Source of the DNA: an uncultured Acidobacteriota bacterium
Lineage (GTDB): Bacteria > Acidobacteriota > Thermoanaerobaculia > Gp7-AA8
Direction of reading: 5' to 3'
Assembly (NCBI GenBank): GCA_937870635.1
Contig: CALMZP010000169.1
Span: 1-50,744 of the forward strand
DNA length: 50,744 nucleotides
In this document: positions 17,346 through 24,929 of the stretch, piece after piece
Layout: each line of letters opens with the position of its first letter
How positions within the stretch are numbered: position 1 is the first letter of the stretch
Made by a program: the position numbers and the translations under genes
The notes under the pieces: model-generated
Told to the model about the DNA's origin: nothing
The model's input: the letters and a program-made list of their open reading frames with translations, nothing else
Database searches by the model: none

Positions 17346-17850
17346 AACACCTGGCGGTCGCCATTCTGCTGCTCGCGTTCAATTCGGCGCCTGTGTAGCG
17401 GCGGTCATAGCGGAAGCCGAGGCGGGTCACGACGGCGATGGAAGGATCGTTGCCGGGATCGATCACCGCCACGACGCGCGGCCGCTGCAAGGTGTGGAGC
17501 ACGTGATTCATCGCCGCGCGGCCCGCTTCGGTCGCGTAGCCGCGCCCCCAGACGTCGCGACCGAGCCACCATCCGATCTCCAGATCGCCGCTTCCGCCGA
17601 GCGGCTGCACGCCGGCCACGCCGACGATGCGTCCGCTGCTCTTCTCGACCATGGCCCCCATGCACATGTCGCGGGTTTCGAGCTGACGCTGCTGCCGCGC
17701 CAGAAACTCATCGATCTCGGTTTCTGTATAGGGCTCGCCGCGATGCACGTAGCGCATGACCTCAGTGTCCTGAGTGAAGGCGGCAAATGAGGGCCGGTCG
17801 GCGGGCTGCCACGGCCGGATCGTCAGCCGCTCGGTATCGAGGTGGAACAT
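17242..17850 (-). CDS. GNAT N-acetyltransferase with an aberrant C-terminus
   Basis: A 202-aa protein whose first ~150 residues are a RimJ/RimL-type GNAT domain: LDTERLTIRPWQPADRPSFA, ARQQRQLETRDMCMGAMVEK, DLEIGWWLGRDVWGRGYATE, NDPSIAVVTRLGFRYDRRYT. These proteins transfer acetyl from CoA to an amine, often a protein N-terminus or a small molecule. The acetyl-CoA loop is present. After RYTGAEL the usual last beta strand is absent, and the frame runs antisense through a truncated signal peptide and 104 bases of the preceding gene, giving a Cys/Arg/Pro-rich tail. The enzyme probably lost its last ~15 residues in a deletion; whether it folds is uncertain. Confidence 0.75.
   Translation of the reverse strand: MFHLDTERLTIRPWQPADRPSFAAFTQDTEVMRYVHRGEPYTETEIDEFLARQQRQLETRDMCMGAMVEKSSGRIVGVAGVQPLGGSGDLEIGWWLGRDVWGRGYATEAGRAAMNHVLHTLQRPRVVAVIDPGNDPSIAVVTRLGFRYDRRYTGAELNASSRMATARCFILRSFLSFPGGPAEPCAGRRPAGAKCRTLRRAP
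17342..17398 (+). pseudogene. Truncated exported-protein gene (signal peptide only)
   Basis: ATG 17342 overlaps the preceding stop (ATGA) and opens MKHLAVAILLLAFNSAPV, a typical signal peptide, then meets TAG at 17396-17398. The next gene of the operon therefore survives only as its signal sequence. The break coincides with the abnormal C-terminus of the oppositely oriented acetyltransferase, so a deletion joined two genes tail to tail near 17380-17398. Confidence 0.6.
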
Positions 17851-17914
17851 TGCGCCGGTCAGTTTAAGGCAGTGCCGATGGGGGGGCGGCCGCCGCTCTG
17901 ACTCCCTTCATGCA

Positions 17915-17960
17915 ATTTTCCGGTTTTTGTAAGGACTTCGCCGGTCGGGATCCTTACATT
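17915..17960 (+). promoter_or_regulatory. GTAAGGACTT-N15-TTAC motif, copy 2
   Basis: An ATTTTC run is followed by TGTAAGGACTT (17928-17938), 15 bases and TTACATT. TGTAAGGA (17928-17935) and TCCTTACA (17951-17958) form a perfect 8-bp inverted repeat. The half-site sequence and the spacing match the copy at 2411-2457. It lies 64 bases before the divergent acetyltransferase and 170 bases before the winged-helix/FHA gene, so it could control either. The remainder of the 279-base gap (17961-18129) shows no other feature. Confidence 0.45.
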
Positions 17961-18129
17961 GCGTCCATCGGTTCCCTCCTGCTCCAGGCAAGCGGATGTC
18001 AGGCCATCCGCGGCGAGCCCCGGTAAGGTTCAAGGAGCGAGTTGCGAGGCCGGCTGGCGGTCGAGACCGCCGGCCGGCCGCCGCACGGAATGAGGTATCG
18101 TCCCGTCTCAAAATCCGGGTGGACGTGAG

Positions 18130-18789
18130 ATGACCGACGGAACTGAAGCCTCTTATACCTTCGATCAGTTCGAACTTGACTGCGCATCGGGCGAGGTACG
18201 CCGGGAGGGGAGCCTTCTCGCTCTCCGCCCCAAGGTGTATGCCCTCCTTGTCTATCTCGTCAGCCATCGGGGGCGCCTGATCCCGAAGGACGAGCTCATT
18301 CGTGCGATCTGGGGGGAAGTCTCTGTCAGCGACGGCAGCCTCAATCGCGCCATCGCCGAGCTGCGCAGCGCGCTCGGCGACGAGTCGGCGGATCCGCACC
18401 TGATCGAGACCGTACCGCGGCGCGGTTACAAGTTCATCGGGAAGGTCGCTGAGAGCAAGCGCTCCGTGGAGCGTACGTCGGGCTTCATTCTCATCACGGC
18501 TGAGCGAACGATTCCGCTGCCGCTCGGCGAGACGATCATCGGCCGGACCCCGGAATGCAGGGTCCAGATCATCGGGCCGTCCGTGTCGCGGCGTCACGCC
18601 CGGATCGTCGTATCGGAGCAGGGCGCGGCGATCGAGGATCTGCAGAGTCTGAACGGCACCTACGTGGAGGACCAGAAGATCGATCAGTCCACGCCGCTCA
18701 AGCATGGAGATCAGATCCGGATCGGGAAAGAGCGCGTCCGGTTTCTCTCCGACGCCACGTTTCGAGCGCGAACCGAGCCGGCATTCTGA
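18130..18789 (+). CDS. Winged-helix (CadC/OmpR-type) regulator fused to FHA domain
   Basis: A 219-aa cytoplasmic protein. Residues ~8-105 are a Trans_reg_C winged helix: FDQFELDCASGEVRREGSLL, LRPKVYALLVYLVSHRGRLI, then NRAIAELRSALGD and VPRRGYKFIG, which is the DNA-contact wing. Residues ~120-215 are an FHA domain with IIGRTPECRVQIIGPSVSRR HAR, LNGTYV and LKHGDQIRIG, including the Gly-Arg, Ser, His and Asn positions that bind phosphothreonine. The fusion suggests a transcription factor that reads Ser/Thr phosphorylation in place of a receiver domain. No cognate kinase of the Hanks type lies in the window. The gene is monocistronic and convergent with doxX. Confidence 0.88.
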   Translation: MTDGTEASYTFDQFELDCASGEVRREGSLLALRPKVYALLVYLVSHRGRLIPKDELIRAIWGEVSVSDGSLNRAIAELRSALGDESADPHLIETVPRRGYKFIGKVAESKRSVERTSGFILITAERTIPLPLGETIIGRTPECRVQIIGPSVSRRHARIVVSEQGAAIEDLQSLNGTYVEDQKIDQSTPLKHGDQIRIGKERVRFLSDATFRARTEPAF

Positions 18790-18818
18790 AACCCACAGCC
18801 TCTGAGGCGCGCAGACGC

Positions 18819-18862
18819 CGAAGGACCTCAACAGATGTGACTCTCTTTCTTGAGGTCCTTCG
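18819..18862. terminator. 13-bp inverted repeat between convergent genes
   Basis: CGAAGGACCTCAA (18819-18831) and TTGAGGTCCTTCG (18850-18862) are perfectly complementary with an 18-base loop. The element lies between the stops of the winged-helix/FHA gene (18789) and the DoxX gene (18879) and probably serves as a bidirectional terminator, although a T-run is lacking on either side. Confidence 0.5.
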
Positions 18863-18878
18863 CCGCGCTTCGCCGTCG

Positions 18879-19304
18879 CTACGCCTTGATCGCCCGGCGC
18901 CTGCGCGCCACAATCTCATCGATGCTCCATGCGCCCGGTCCCGCCACCGCGAGATAAAGGAAGAACCAGCTGTACATGATGGCGGGGATGCCCATGTTCA
19001 CCGTCGGCCAGAACGAGCCCGGCGCATGGAACTGGAAATACGCGACGGCCATCTCACCGGAGAGGATGAACGCGGTCGGACGCGTGAAGAGGCCGATCAC
19101 GACGAGGATGCCGCCGATGATCTCCATCCAGGCGCCGATCCAGATCTGCGAGAAGACTTCGATCGGTGGTACCGGCATGGGGCTGGGCGGATAGCCGAAG
19201 ATCTTCGTCGTTCCGGCGGTGAGGAAAATGAGTCCGGCGAGGATCCGGAACACTGCCAGGACACGGTCAGGCCAGGGCTGTCTCATGGGCTCGAAAATCG
19301 ACAT
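18879..19304 (-). CDS. DoxX family membrane protein
   Basis: A 141-aa integral membrane protein with four predicted spans (VFRILAGLIFLTAGTTKIFG, IGAWMEIIGGILVVIGLF, FILSGEMAVAYF, IMYSWFFLYLAVAG). The GTTKIFG turn and the acidic/Gly residues in helix 2 fit the DoxX/DUF417 group, linked to thiosulfate or quinone oxidation and redox stress in several bacteria. Function here is not established. It is followed, on the same strand, by nothing co-oriented within the gap, and the OPT transporter gene lies 40 bases upstream in its direction of transcription, so the two may share a transcript. Confidence 0.85.
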   Translation of the reverse strand: MSIFEPMRQPWPDRVLAVFRILAGLIFLTAGTTKIFGYPPSPMPVPPIEVFSQIWIGAWMEIIGGILVVIGLFTRPTAFILSGEMAVAYFQFHAPGSFWPTVNMGIPAIMYSWFFLYLAVAGPGAWSIDEIVARRRRAIKA

Positions 19305-19344
19305 CGTGCTCTCCTCGTATTTCGTTTCAGATCGTCGCGTTCCG

Positions 19345-21279
19345 TCACTTTGCGCTTGTTGATGCGTGCACCTCGGCGCTTCCTTCCACCGGCGCCGAGC
19401 GGCCTGCCCGATAGAGAAGCGCGCAGACCGCGATGACGACCGCGATGCCGCCGATCACCGACGCCCAGCCGTGAAGGATCGGCTCGTCCGGAGTCGCGAA
19501 CCGGAAGCCCGCTACGAAGAGAGCGATCGCGACTCCTGCCAGACCTTCGCCAGCGATCATTCCAGAAGCCGCGAGGACGCCGGGATCGCTGTCGAGCGAT
19601 TTGCCCTTGCGCCGCGCATCGACCAGCCGGCGTACGATCCCGCCGACGAAGATCGGGGTGAGGCTGCCGAGCGGCAGATAAATGCCCACCGCGAAGGCGA
19701 GACCGGGCAGGCCCGCGATCAACGCCGTGATCGACAGTGCAGCGCCGGTTCCGACCAGCCCCCACGGAAGCTCACCTGAGAGCACTCCCTCGATCACGGT
19801 CTTCATCAGCGTGGCCTGTGGAGCGGGAAGATCGGGAGATCCGAAAGTGAACGCGCTGCCAAGAAGAAGGACCGTTCCGGCGATGGCCCAGCAGGCAAAC
19901 GCCGCACCTATGAACTGTCCGACCTGCTGACGCGCGGGTGTCGCACCCACGAGAAATCCGGTCTTCAGATCCTGCGAGATGTCGCCGGCCTTCGACGCGG
20001 CGATGCATACCACCGTGCCCACGGTGAGAATCGCGGCGCGCGCCGACGGATCGCGCCATCCCATGAGCACGAACACGACGGAAACGCCCAGCAGGGTGAC
20101 GAGCGTCATCGCTGAAGTCGGATTGGAAGAGACGCCGATGAGCCCGACGATCCTGGACGAGACGACGACGAACGCGACGCCGAAGATCGCCACGCCAAGC
20201 GCGGCGATGATGCGCGGTACCAGAGTCATGTTCCCGGCAAAAAGATCCGGGACGACGATCAGTGTGATCACGACAGCGAGCGGGACGAGGACCGGGACCC
20301 ACGGCGGGACATCGCGATCGGTGCGCTCGAGACCTTCACCTCTCGCCTTGGCTGCTTCGCCGCCACGCAGACCGGCGACGACCGCGCTGAATGACGTCCA
20401 CATTGTCGGCAGCGCCCGCGCGACCGCGACCAGTCCCGCTGCCGCAACGGCGCCCGCGCCGATGTAACGGACATAGCGCGACCAGATCTGCCCGGCACTC
20501 ATCGACGCGATCGTCGTTTTCATCTCGGGGAACATCGGCTCGGTAAGACCGGCGCCGAACTGTGCGATGAGCGGTGTGAGCACCAGGGCCGAGATCAGAC
20601 TGCCCGACACCATGATCGCCGACTGCTTGTATCCGAGGATGTAACCGACGGCGAGGAGAGCCGGTGCGATCTCGAGTGCCAGTTCCGCCTTGGGCAGCAC
20701 CGGAAGAAGTGTCGAGAGGTCGGCCTCCATCAAATAGAGAGCGCCGAGGCTGAGCTTGACGACAGCGCCAACGGCGAGGCCGATGAAGATCCATCGCCCA
20801 CCCGATGCCGTCGTCGCGGTCGTCGCCCGCAGCACCTCCGCACACGCCGTCCCCTCGGGATACGGCAACTCATCGGCCGAGCGGACGATCAGCAGGCGTC
20901 GCAGCGGGACCATGGCCGCAATACCGAGGAGCCCACCGAGGAGTGCGAGAACGGCCACCTGCCAGAAGGGCGGGGTCATGCCCCAGAGAAAAAGCGCTGG
21001 AATCGTGAAAATCGTTCCGGCGGCCAGCGAGGAGCTGGCCGAGCCGATCGTCTGCGACAGGTTTGCCTCGAGGATGACTCCGCTCTGACGGCTGCGCATG
21101 ATACGGAAGAGCGCAACGGTGAGCACGGCGATCGGAATCGAGGTCGAGACCGTCAATCCGACGCGGAGACCGAGGTAGGCGTTGGCGGCTCCGAATATGA
21201 CGCCGAAGACGATTCCGGCGATGACCGCTCTGGCGGTGAACTCGATGACCGACTCGGACTCTCTTGCGGTGACACTCAT
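19345..21279 (-). CDS. OPT family oligopeptide/metal-chelate transporter
   Basis: A 644-aa polytopic protein from ATG 21279 with about 14-16 hydrophobic spans. Diagnostic OPT segments include FGAANAYLGLRVGLTVSTSI, RQSGVILEANLSQTIGSASS, YPEGTACAEVLRA and the C-terminal LGSLTPIFVGGIVRRLVD. OPT carriers take up small peptides or metal-siderophore complexes by proton symport across the inner membrane. The frame extends to 21351, but MSVTARESESV fits the family N-terminus better. It shares direction with the DoxX gene 40 bases downstream. Length and span number are normal for the bacterial branch. Confidence 0.9.
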   Translation of the reverse strand: MSVTARESESVIEFTARAVIAGIVFGVIFGAANAYLGLRVGLTVSTSIPIAVLTVALFRIMRSRQSGVILEANLSQTIGSASSSLAAGTIFTIPALFLWGMTPPFWQVAVLALLGGLLGIAAMVPLRRLLIVRSADELPYPEGTACAEVLRATTATTASGGRWIFIGLAVGAVVKLSLGALYLMEADLSTLLPVLPKAELALEIAPALLAVGYILGYKQSAIMVSGSLISALVLTPLIAQFGAGLTEPMFPEMKTTIASMSAGQIWSRYVRYIGAGAVAAAGLVAVARALPTMWTSFSAVVAGLRGGEAAKARGEGLERTDRDVPPWVPVLVPLAVVITLIVVPDLFAGNMTLVPRIIAALGVAIFGVAFVVVSSRIVGLIGVSSNPTSAMTLVTLLGVSVVFVLMGWRDPSARAAILTVGTVVCIAASKAGDISQDLKTGFLVGATPARQQVGQFIGAAFACWAIAGTVLLLGSAFTFGSPDLPAPQATLMKTVIEGVLSGELPWGLVGTGAALSITALIAGLPGLAFAVGIYLPLGSLTPIFVGGIVRRLVDARRKGKSLDSDPGVLAASGMIAGEGLAGVAIALFVAGFRFATPDEPILHGWASVIGGIAVVIAVCALLYRAGRSAPVEGSAEVHASTSAK

Positions 21280-21400
21280 GCGCTCAACATAGCCGACCTC
21301 ACCCGTGCAGAACAAACCGGGTTTCTCCGTTTGCCGGTCGTATGTCGCCATTCACCGATCGCCCGATGCGCGGCCCGGCGCCTCGCCGTACCTTGCGTCC

Positions 21401-21571
21401 ATGCCACCGCGGTTCATAGACGGCGAAGACATTTCAGGCGGGATGCTGCTGGCCCGAGCCATTCTGGCGACGGTCGCCGTCTTCCTTCTGGTCGCTACCG
21501 CCACGGAAGCGCCGGTCGTCGATCCGGCAGCCCTCCTCGCTGAACTGGTGCGGATGTTCATGTCCTTCTGA
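21401..21571 (+). CDS. Small single-span membrane protein
   Basis: A 56-aa open frame from ATG 21401 encodes a short polar head (MPPRFIDGEDISGG) and one membrane helix (MLLARAILATVAVFLLVATA), ending MFMSF. It lies in the ~525-base region between the OPT gene and the MtrB-like gene and has no strong ribosome site. Predicted from the hydrophobic segment only; it may be spurious. Confidence 0.3.
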   Translation: MPPRFIDGEDISGGMLLARAILATVAVFLLVATATEAPVVDPAALLAELVRMFMSF

Positions 21572-21635
21572 CGTGATACCGTAAGCGCTCCACCTCAGTG
21601 AAAAGGCGTGCGTCTTTCCTCTCGCCCTCTATCTG

Positions 21636-21845
21636 GTGATCGCCGCGATCGTCGGCGGAGTCGTGTATCGACGCTTCCCGGAATCAGGTCCCGCGCTGAT
21701 GGCAGGCTTCAGCGGCGGATTCATCGTCTGGCTCGGCGTCGCATATCTCCTTATCGGACTCTTCCGGCCGCCCGCGCGTCATTCAACGCCGTCGTGCGCT
21801 GAGGCCTACCGGAATTTCGTTCGGACATACAGGCCGATCTGGTGA
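21636..21845 (+). CDS. Small two-span membrane protein, start uncertain
   Basis: A 69-aa frame from GTG 21636 with two hydrophobic helices (MIAAIVGGVVY and GGFIVWLGVAYLLIGLF) joined by a short loop. Open reading continues upstream in the same frame without an ATG, so the start is unclear. The last 40 bases overlap the 3' end of the MtrB-like gene on the other strand. The hydrophobic pattern is convincing but no family is recognised. Confidence 0.3.
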   Translation: MIAAIVGGVVYRRFPESGPALMAGFSGGFIVWLGVAYLLIGLFRPPARHSTPSCAEAYRNFVRTYRPIW

Positions 21846-23980
21846 GCGTGATAGCCCTCGCCGTGCGTGTCGAGGAAGAGCACTCGACGCGCATCGGTGT
21901 CGTCGTCGAGGGACTCCAGGGGATACGGCGAAAGCGCGCTCCACGCGAAATCTTCGATCGTGAACATCTCGTATGTGTGCTGGAGCCCGACCCGCAGCCG
22001 GTCGCTGAACGCGTATTCGACTCCTGACGCGAGGTCTTTCAATCCGTTGCGGACGGACGGCCAGTCCTGGTTCAGCCCGCCGTTGGAATCGGTGTCGACT
22101 CGCTGGCGGGCGAAGGACCCTGTTACCCGAAAGGCCACGCTGAGCCTGCCGTCACGAAAGAGCTCTTCAAGAGAAAAACCGACGTCGGTGACCTCGTCGC
22201 GCGTCGAGCGATGCCACTGCGCGCCATGAGTCAGGGCGGTCCAGCGCTGAGAATGATGGATGCTCGACCGGATGACGTCGCCGGTCACCGTAGCGGAGTC
22301 GCCGATGAACCATCGCAATCGAAGTGCGGCCTCGCTCAGATCGAAGTTGCGAAGCACAGACGAATCATCGAAGTCGTTTCGCTGTTCGGCTACCGACGCG
22401 CCGATGCTGAAGGATCCCGCGGGACTCCAGTCCCCCTGTGCGCGAATCGCGGCGCGCCTGCGTCCCGCAAGATCGAATGGCACGATAGCGGCGCTCGAGC
22501 CGGGCTCTCGGACTGAATATTCAGCGTGGATCGAGGCAAAGTCTCCACCGCCGAAACGCACCATGGCCCGGCCGGCGACCGACTGCTGCCGGGTCGCACC
22601 ACCGCGGCGTCCTCCGCGCTCCCGATCGGTGTGGCGGTATTCGCCGCGCAGAGAGAAGGGTTTTGCCGGGCGCCAGTCGAGGTCGACGATCGCCTGCCGG
22701 TTGCGGAGAGAAAGAGGCGGCCGCGCAATTGGTTGCCCGTCGAGCTCGGTGCGCCACACGGCGTCCCCATATCCGGCGTAGCCCGGAAACGAGAGATCGG
22801 GCGTCTCATCCGCGGTGTCGAGATCACGGTAGTCCACGCGCAGCGTTGCCCGCGGTGTGACTTCCCAGGCGAGAGAGTGGTCGAGGGAGATCGACCTCAG
22901 CCGGCCCTCGAGTGTGCCGCGCGGCAGCGCCTCCTTGTTGACCGGGCCAAGGCCGGGCGAAAAGCCGGCAGGCGAAGGGATCGCGTGGTTGACCGTGTAC
23001 GACGTGAACTTTTCCTTCTGCACGATTCGTGTCCATCCGAGAGTGCTCGCGAGGCGGATGTGATCGGTGACGCTGAAGTAGCCCGACAGGATTGCCGCCT
23101 GCGAAGTGCTCGACGGCCAGTCGGCGCTGATGATGCGCGAGGAGCGAAGGGGGTGCTCGGCGTTGTCGGTCAAGCGGAACGGGTTGTCGTAAAGGATGTC
23201 GGAGATGCTGTTCCGGAAGCGCGAATACAAGACCTCGAAGTCGAAACCATGACGGGGCCGGTGAAACGACGTCCCGAAGGTGAGGTCGCTCGTGCGGATC
23301 TCGATGGCCGCCGGCACTTCGAAGCCGATGAGCGCGAATGCGGCACCGGGCCCGGCCAGCGGCTCAAATGCGCCGATCGAAACCGGGCGTTGTCCATTTC
23401 GCGCCTCTTCCCGTGCTCCGGCATGGACCGACCAGTCTGGCGTCAGCTGAAGATCGAACCGCGCCCGCACGCGGTCCCGCTGTACGGCCAGCCGTCTGCG
23501 GCCTGCCTCGGACGCGAGCTGCGCCGCGAGTCTGGGGACATCAGCATCCGGCGCTGCCTCCAGGTCTTTCTGAAGGCCATCGTGCACGAGGAGACGACCC
23601 TGCCCGTAGTAATTGTGGGCAGTGGCCGCATGAGTGGTGTGAAGGTAGGGCCACTGATCGAAACGGGCGTCAAAGCGCCATCGGCCGCGAGACCCGATCT
23701 CGACGGTGACCGCGCGGTCTTTCTCGGCGGCGCCGGCCGCGTCGAATCGGAAGAAGTGCAGTCCTCGCGATGCGTCGATCCGCAGGAAGGGGATGACGAG
23801 TCCCTGCGGCACGTCGCGATATCGCTGGAACTCGATCGGCACGCCGACCGATACGCTGACGGCGCGACCCATCGCCATCAGGTCGACGGCCAGGTCTGGT
23901 TCCGATGCCTCGTCCATCGCCCTGATCGGTCCAGCCAGTAACGCTGCGGCGACCATCCACTGTGCGAGTCGTCGTCTCAT
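21806..23980 (-). CDS. MtrB/PioB-like outer-membrane beta-barrel
   Basis: A 724-aa exported protein, signal peptide LAQWMVAAALLAGPIRAMD, followed by amphipathic alternating strands typical of a large porin (VTVEIGSRGRWRFDARFDQW, RARFDLQLTPDWSVHAGARE, FDFEVLYSRF, LRLRWFIGDSATVTGDVIRS). The segment DQWPYLHTTHAATAHNYYGQ fits the MtrB/PioB family, which forms an outer-membrane sheath for a decaheme cytochrome in electron conduits. The N-terminal CxxC found in Shewanella MtrB is absent, as in PioB-like members. It starts at ATG 23980, overlapping the cytochrome gene stop (ATGA), so barrel and cytochrome are made together. No surface MtrC/OmcA partner is encoded nearby. Confidence 0.85.
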   Translation of the reverse strand: MRRRLAQWMVAAALLAGPIRAMDEASEPDLAVDLMAMGRAVSVSVGVPIEFQRYRDVPQGLVIPFLRIDASRGLHFFRFDAAGAAEKDRAVTVEIGSRGRWRFDARFDQWPYLHTTHAATAHNYYGQGRLLVHDGLQKDLEAAPDADVPRLAAQLASEAGRRRLAVQRDRVRARFDLQLTPDWSVHAGAREEARNGQRPVSIGAFEPLAGPGAAFALIGFEVPAAIEIRTSDLTFGTSFHRPRHGFDFEVLYSRFRNSISDILYDNPFRLTDNAEHPLRSSRIISADWPSSTSQAAILSGYFSVTDHIRLASTLGWTRIVQKEKFTSYTVNHAIPSPAGFSPGLGPVNKEALPRGTLEGRLRSISLDHSLAWEVTPRATLRVDYRDLDTADETPDLSFPGYAGYGDAVWRTELDGQPIARPPLSLRNRQAIVDLDWRPAKPFSLRGEYRHTDRERGGRRGGATRQQSVAGRAMVRFGGGDFASIHAEYSVREPGSSAAIVPFDLAGRRRAAIRAQGDWSPAGSFSIGASVAEQRNDFDDSSVLRNFDLSEAALRLRWFIGDSATVTGDVIRSSIHHSQRWTALTHGAQWHRSTRDEVTDVGFSLEELFRDGRLSVAFRVTGSFARQRVDTDSNGGLNQDWPSVRNGLKDLASGVEYAFSDRLRVGLQHTYEMFTIEDFAWSALSPYPLESLDDDTDARRVLFLDTHGEGYHAHQIGLYVRTKFR

Positions 23981-24867
23981 CGCTGGAGGGTCACTCCCGA
24001 CGGATGATTCGACCCGTGCACCATCTGATGGCAGTTGACGCATCCCCGCCCGGCCAGCCAGGCAGAGGATGACGAAGGAGCGAGCGTCGTGTGCGCATCG
24101 CCGGCATGACAGCTCTGGCAGAGCATCGGGACGCGCATCGTCAGGAGATGGGTGTTGTTCGAGCCGTGCGCGGCGTGACAGCTCAGGCAGTTGTCGCGAA
24201 CAGGGCCATGCTCCCAGAGAAACGGGCCGCGTTTCTCATCGTGACAGGTAAGGCAGAGCGTGTTGACACGCGGCGCGCGAAGCAGGTTGTCCCTGCCGGA
24301 CGCATGAACGTCATGGCACTCGCTGCACTGCATCCGCGCGCCTCGGCGATCATCGGGCAGGATATGCGTGGAACGCTGCAGCTGGGCGCGTCGTATGGCC
24401 GCGTGACATCCGTAGCACGTCTCTGATTCAGAAGCTTCGCGAAGCAGTGCACGGGTGGGCAGGGTCGTGGAGCGGGCGATCGTTTCCTTCGGATGAATGC
24501 GATGGCAGCCCACGCAGGTGAGACCGGCGCGCGCGTGATGATCGCCCCTCCACCTCGCGGTCGGGACGAGCGCGCCGTGGCAGCCGAGACACGGCGCGTC
24601 CGCTCGCGCGCTGTCAGTGGTGGTCGGGGTGAAGATGTTTTCCCGGTTGGGCGACGAGAGATGGGCGGCCGTTCCTCCGTGACATGAGGAGCACGAGCCT
24701 CCGCCGGAGTGAGCGTGAGCTGTCTGCTCATGCGACGCTATGACGGCCGCGTGGCATGGCGAACAGGTGTCGTCCGCGGAAATGGAGGGAACGGCGAAAA
24801 TCAGAAGGAGAAGAGCGCGGATGACGGCCGGTACGCCGGTCCGATCCGTCTCATCCCGACGCATCAT
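23977..24867 (-). CDS. DmsE-type decaheme c-type cytochrome
   Basis: A 296-aa exported protein (signal segment VIRALLLLIFAVPSISA) with exactly ten CxxCH heme motifs: CSPCH, CSSCH, CLGCH, CVGCH, CYGCH, CSECH, CLTCH, CLSCH, CQSCH and CVNCH. Further His residues (THILPDD, HGSNNTH, HGSNHPSG) are available as second axial ligands. The ending (HQMVHGSNHPSG) is typical of DmsE/MtrA decahemes. The protein should shuttle electrons across the periplasm into the barrel encoded downstream, for extracellular electron transfer or reduction of an external acceptor. Start is ATG 24867 or 24864. The direction and four-base overlap with the barrel gene define a two-gene operon. Confidence 0.93.
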   Translation of the reverse strand: MMRRDETDRTGVPAVIRALLLLIFAVPSISADDTCSPCHAAVIASHEQTAHAHSGGGSCSSCHGGTAAHLSSPNRENIFTPTTTDSARADAPCLGCHGALVPTARWRGDHHARAGLTCVGCHRIHPKETIARSTTLPTRALLREASESETCYGCHAAIRRAQLQRSTHILPDDRRGARMQCSECHDVHASGRDNLLRAPRVNTLCLTCHDEKRGPFLWEHGPVRDNCLSCHAAHGSNNTHLLTMRVPMLCQSCHAGDAHTTLAPSSSSAWLAGRGCVNCHQMVHGSNHPSGVTLQR

Positions 24868-24929
24868 CGGTCATCATTGTCTCACTGGATGAGGACGGTT
24901 CGACAGCCCGAACCTCCATCGAGTGGTCT

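Noticed and set aside
22526-23941. 471-codon plus-strand frame inside the MtrB-like gene
   Set aside because: No recognisable fold and Arg-rich; the minus strand encodes a barrel coupled to the decaheme gene.
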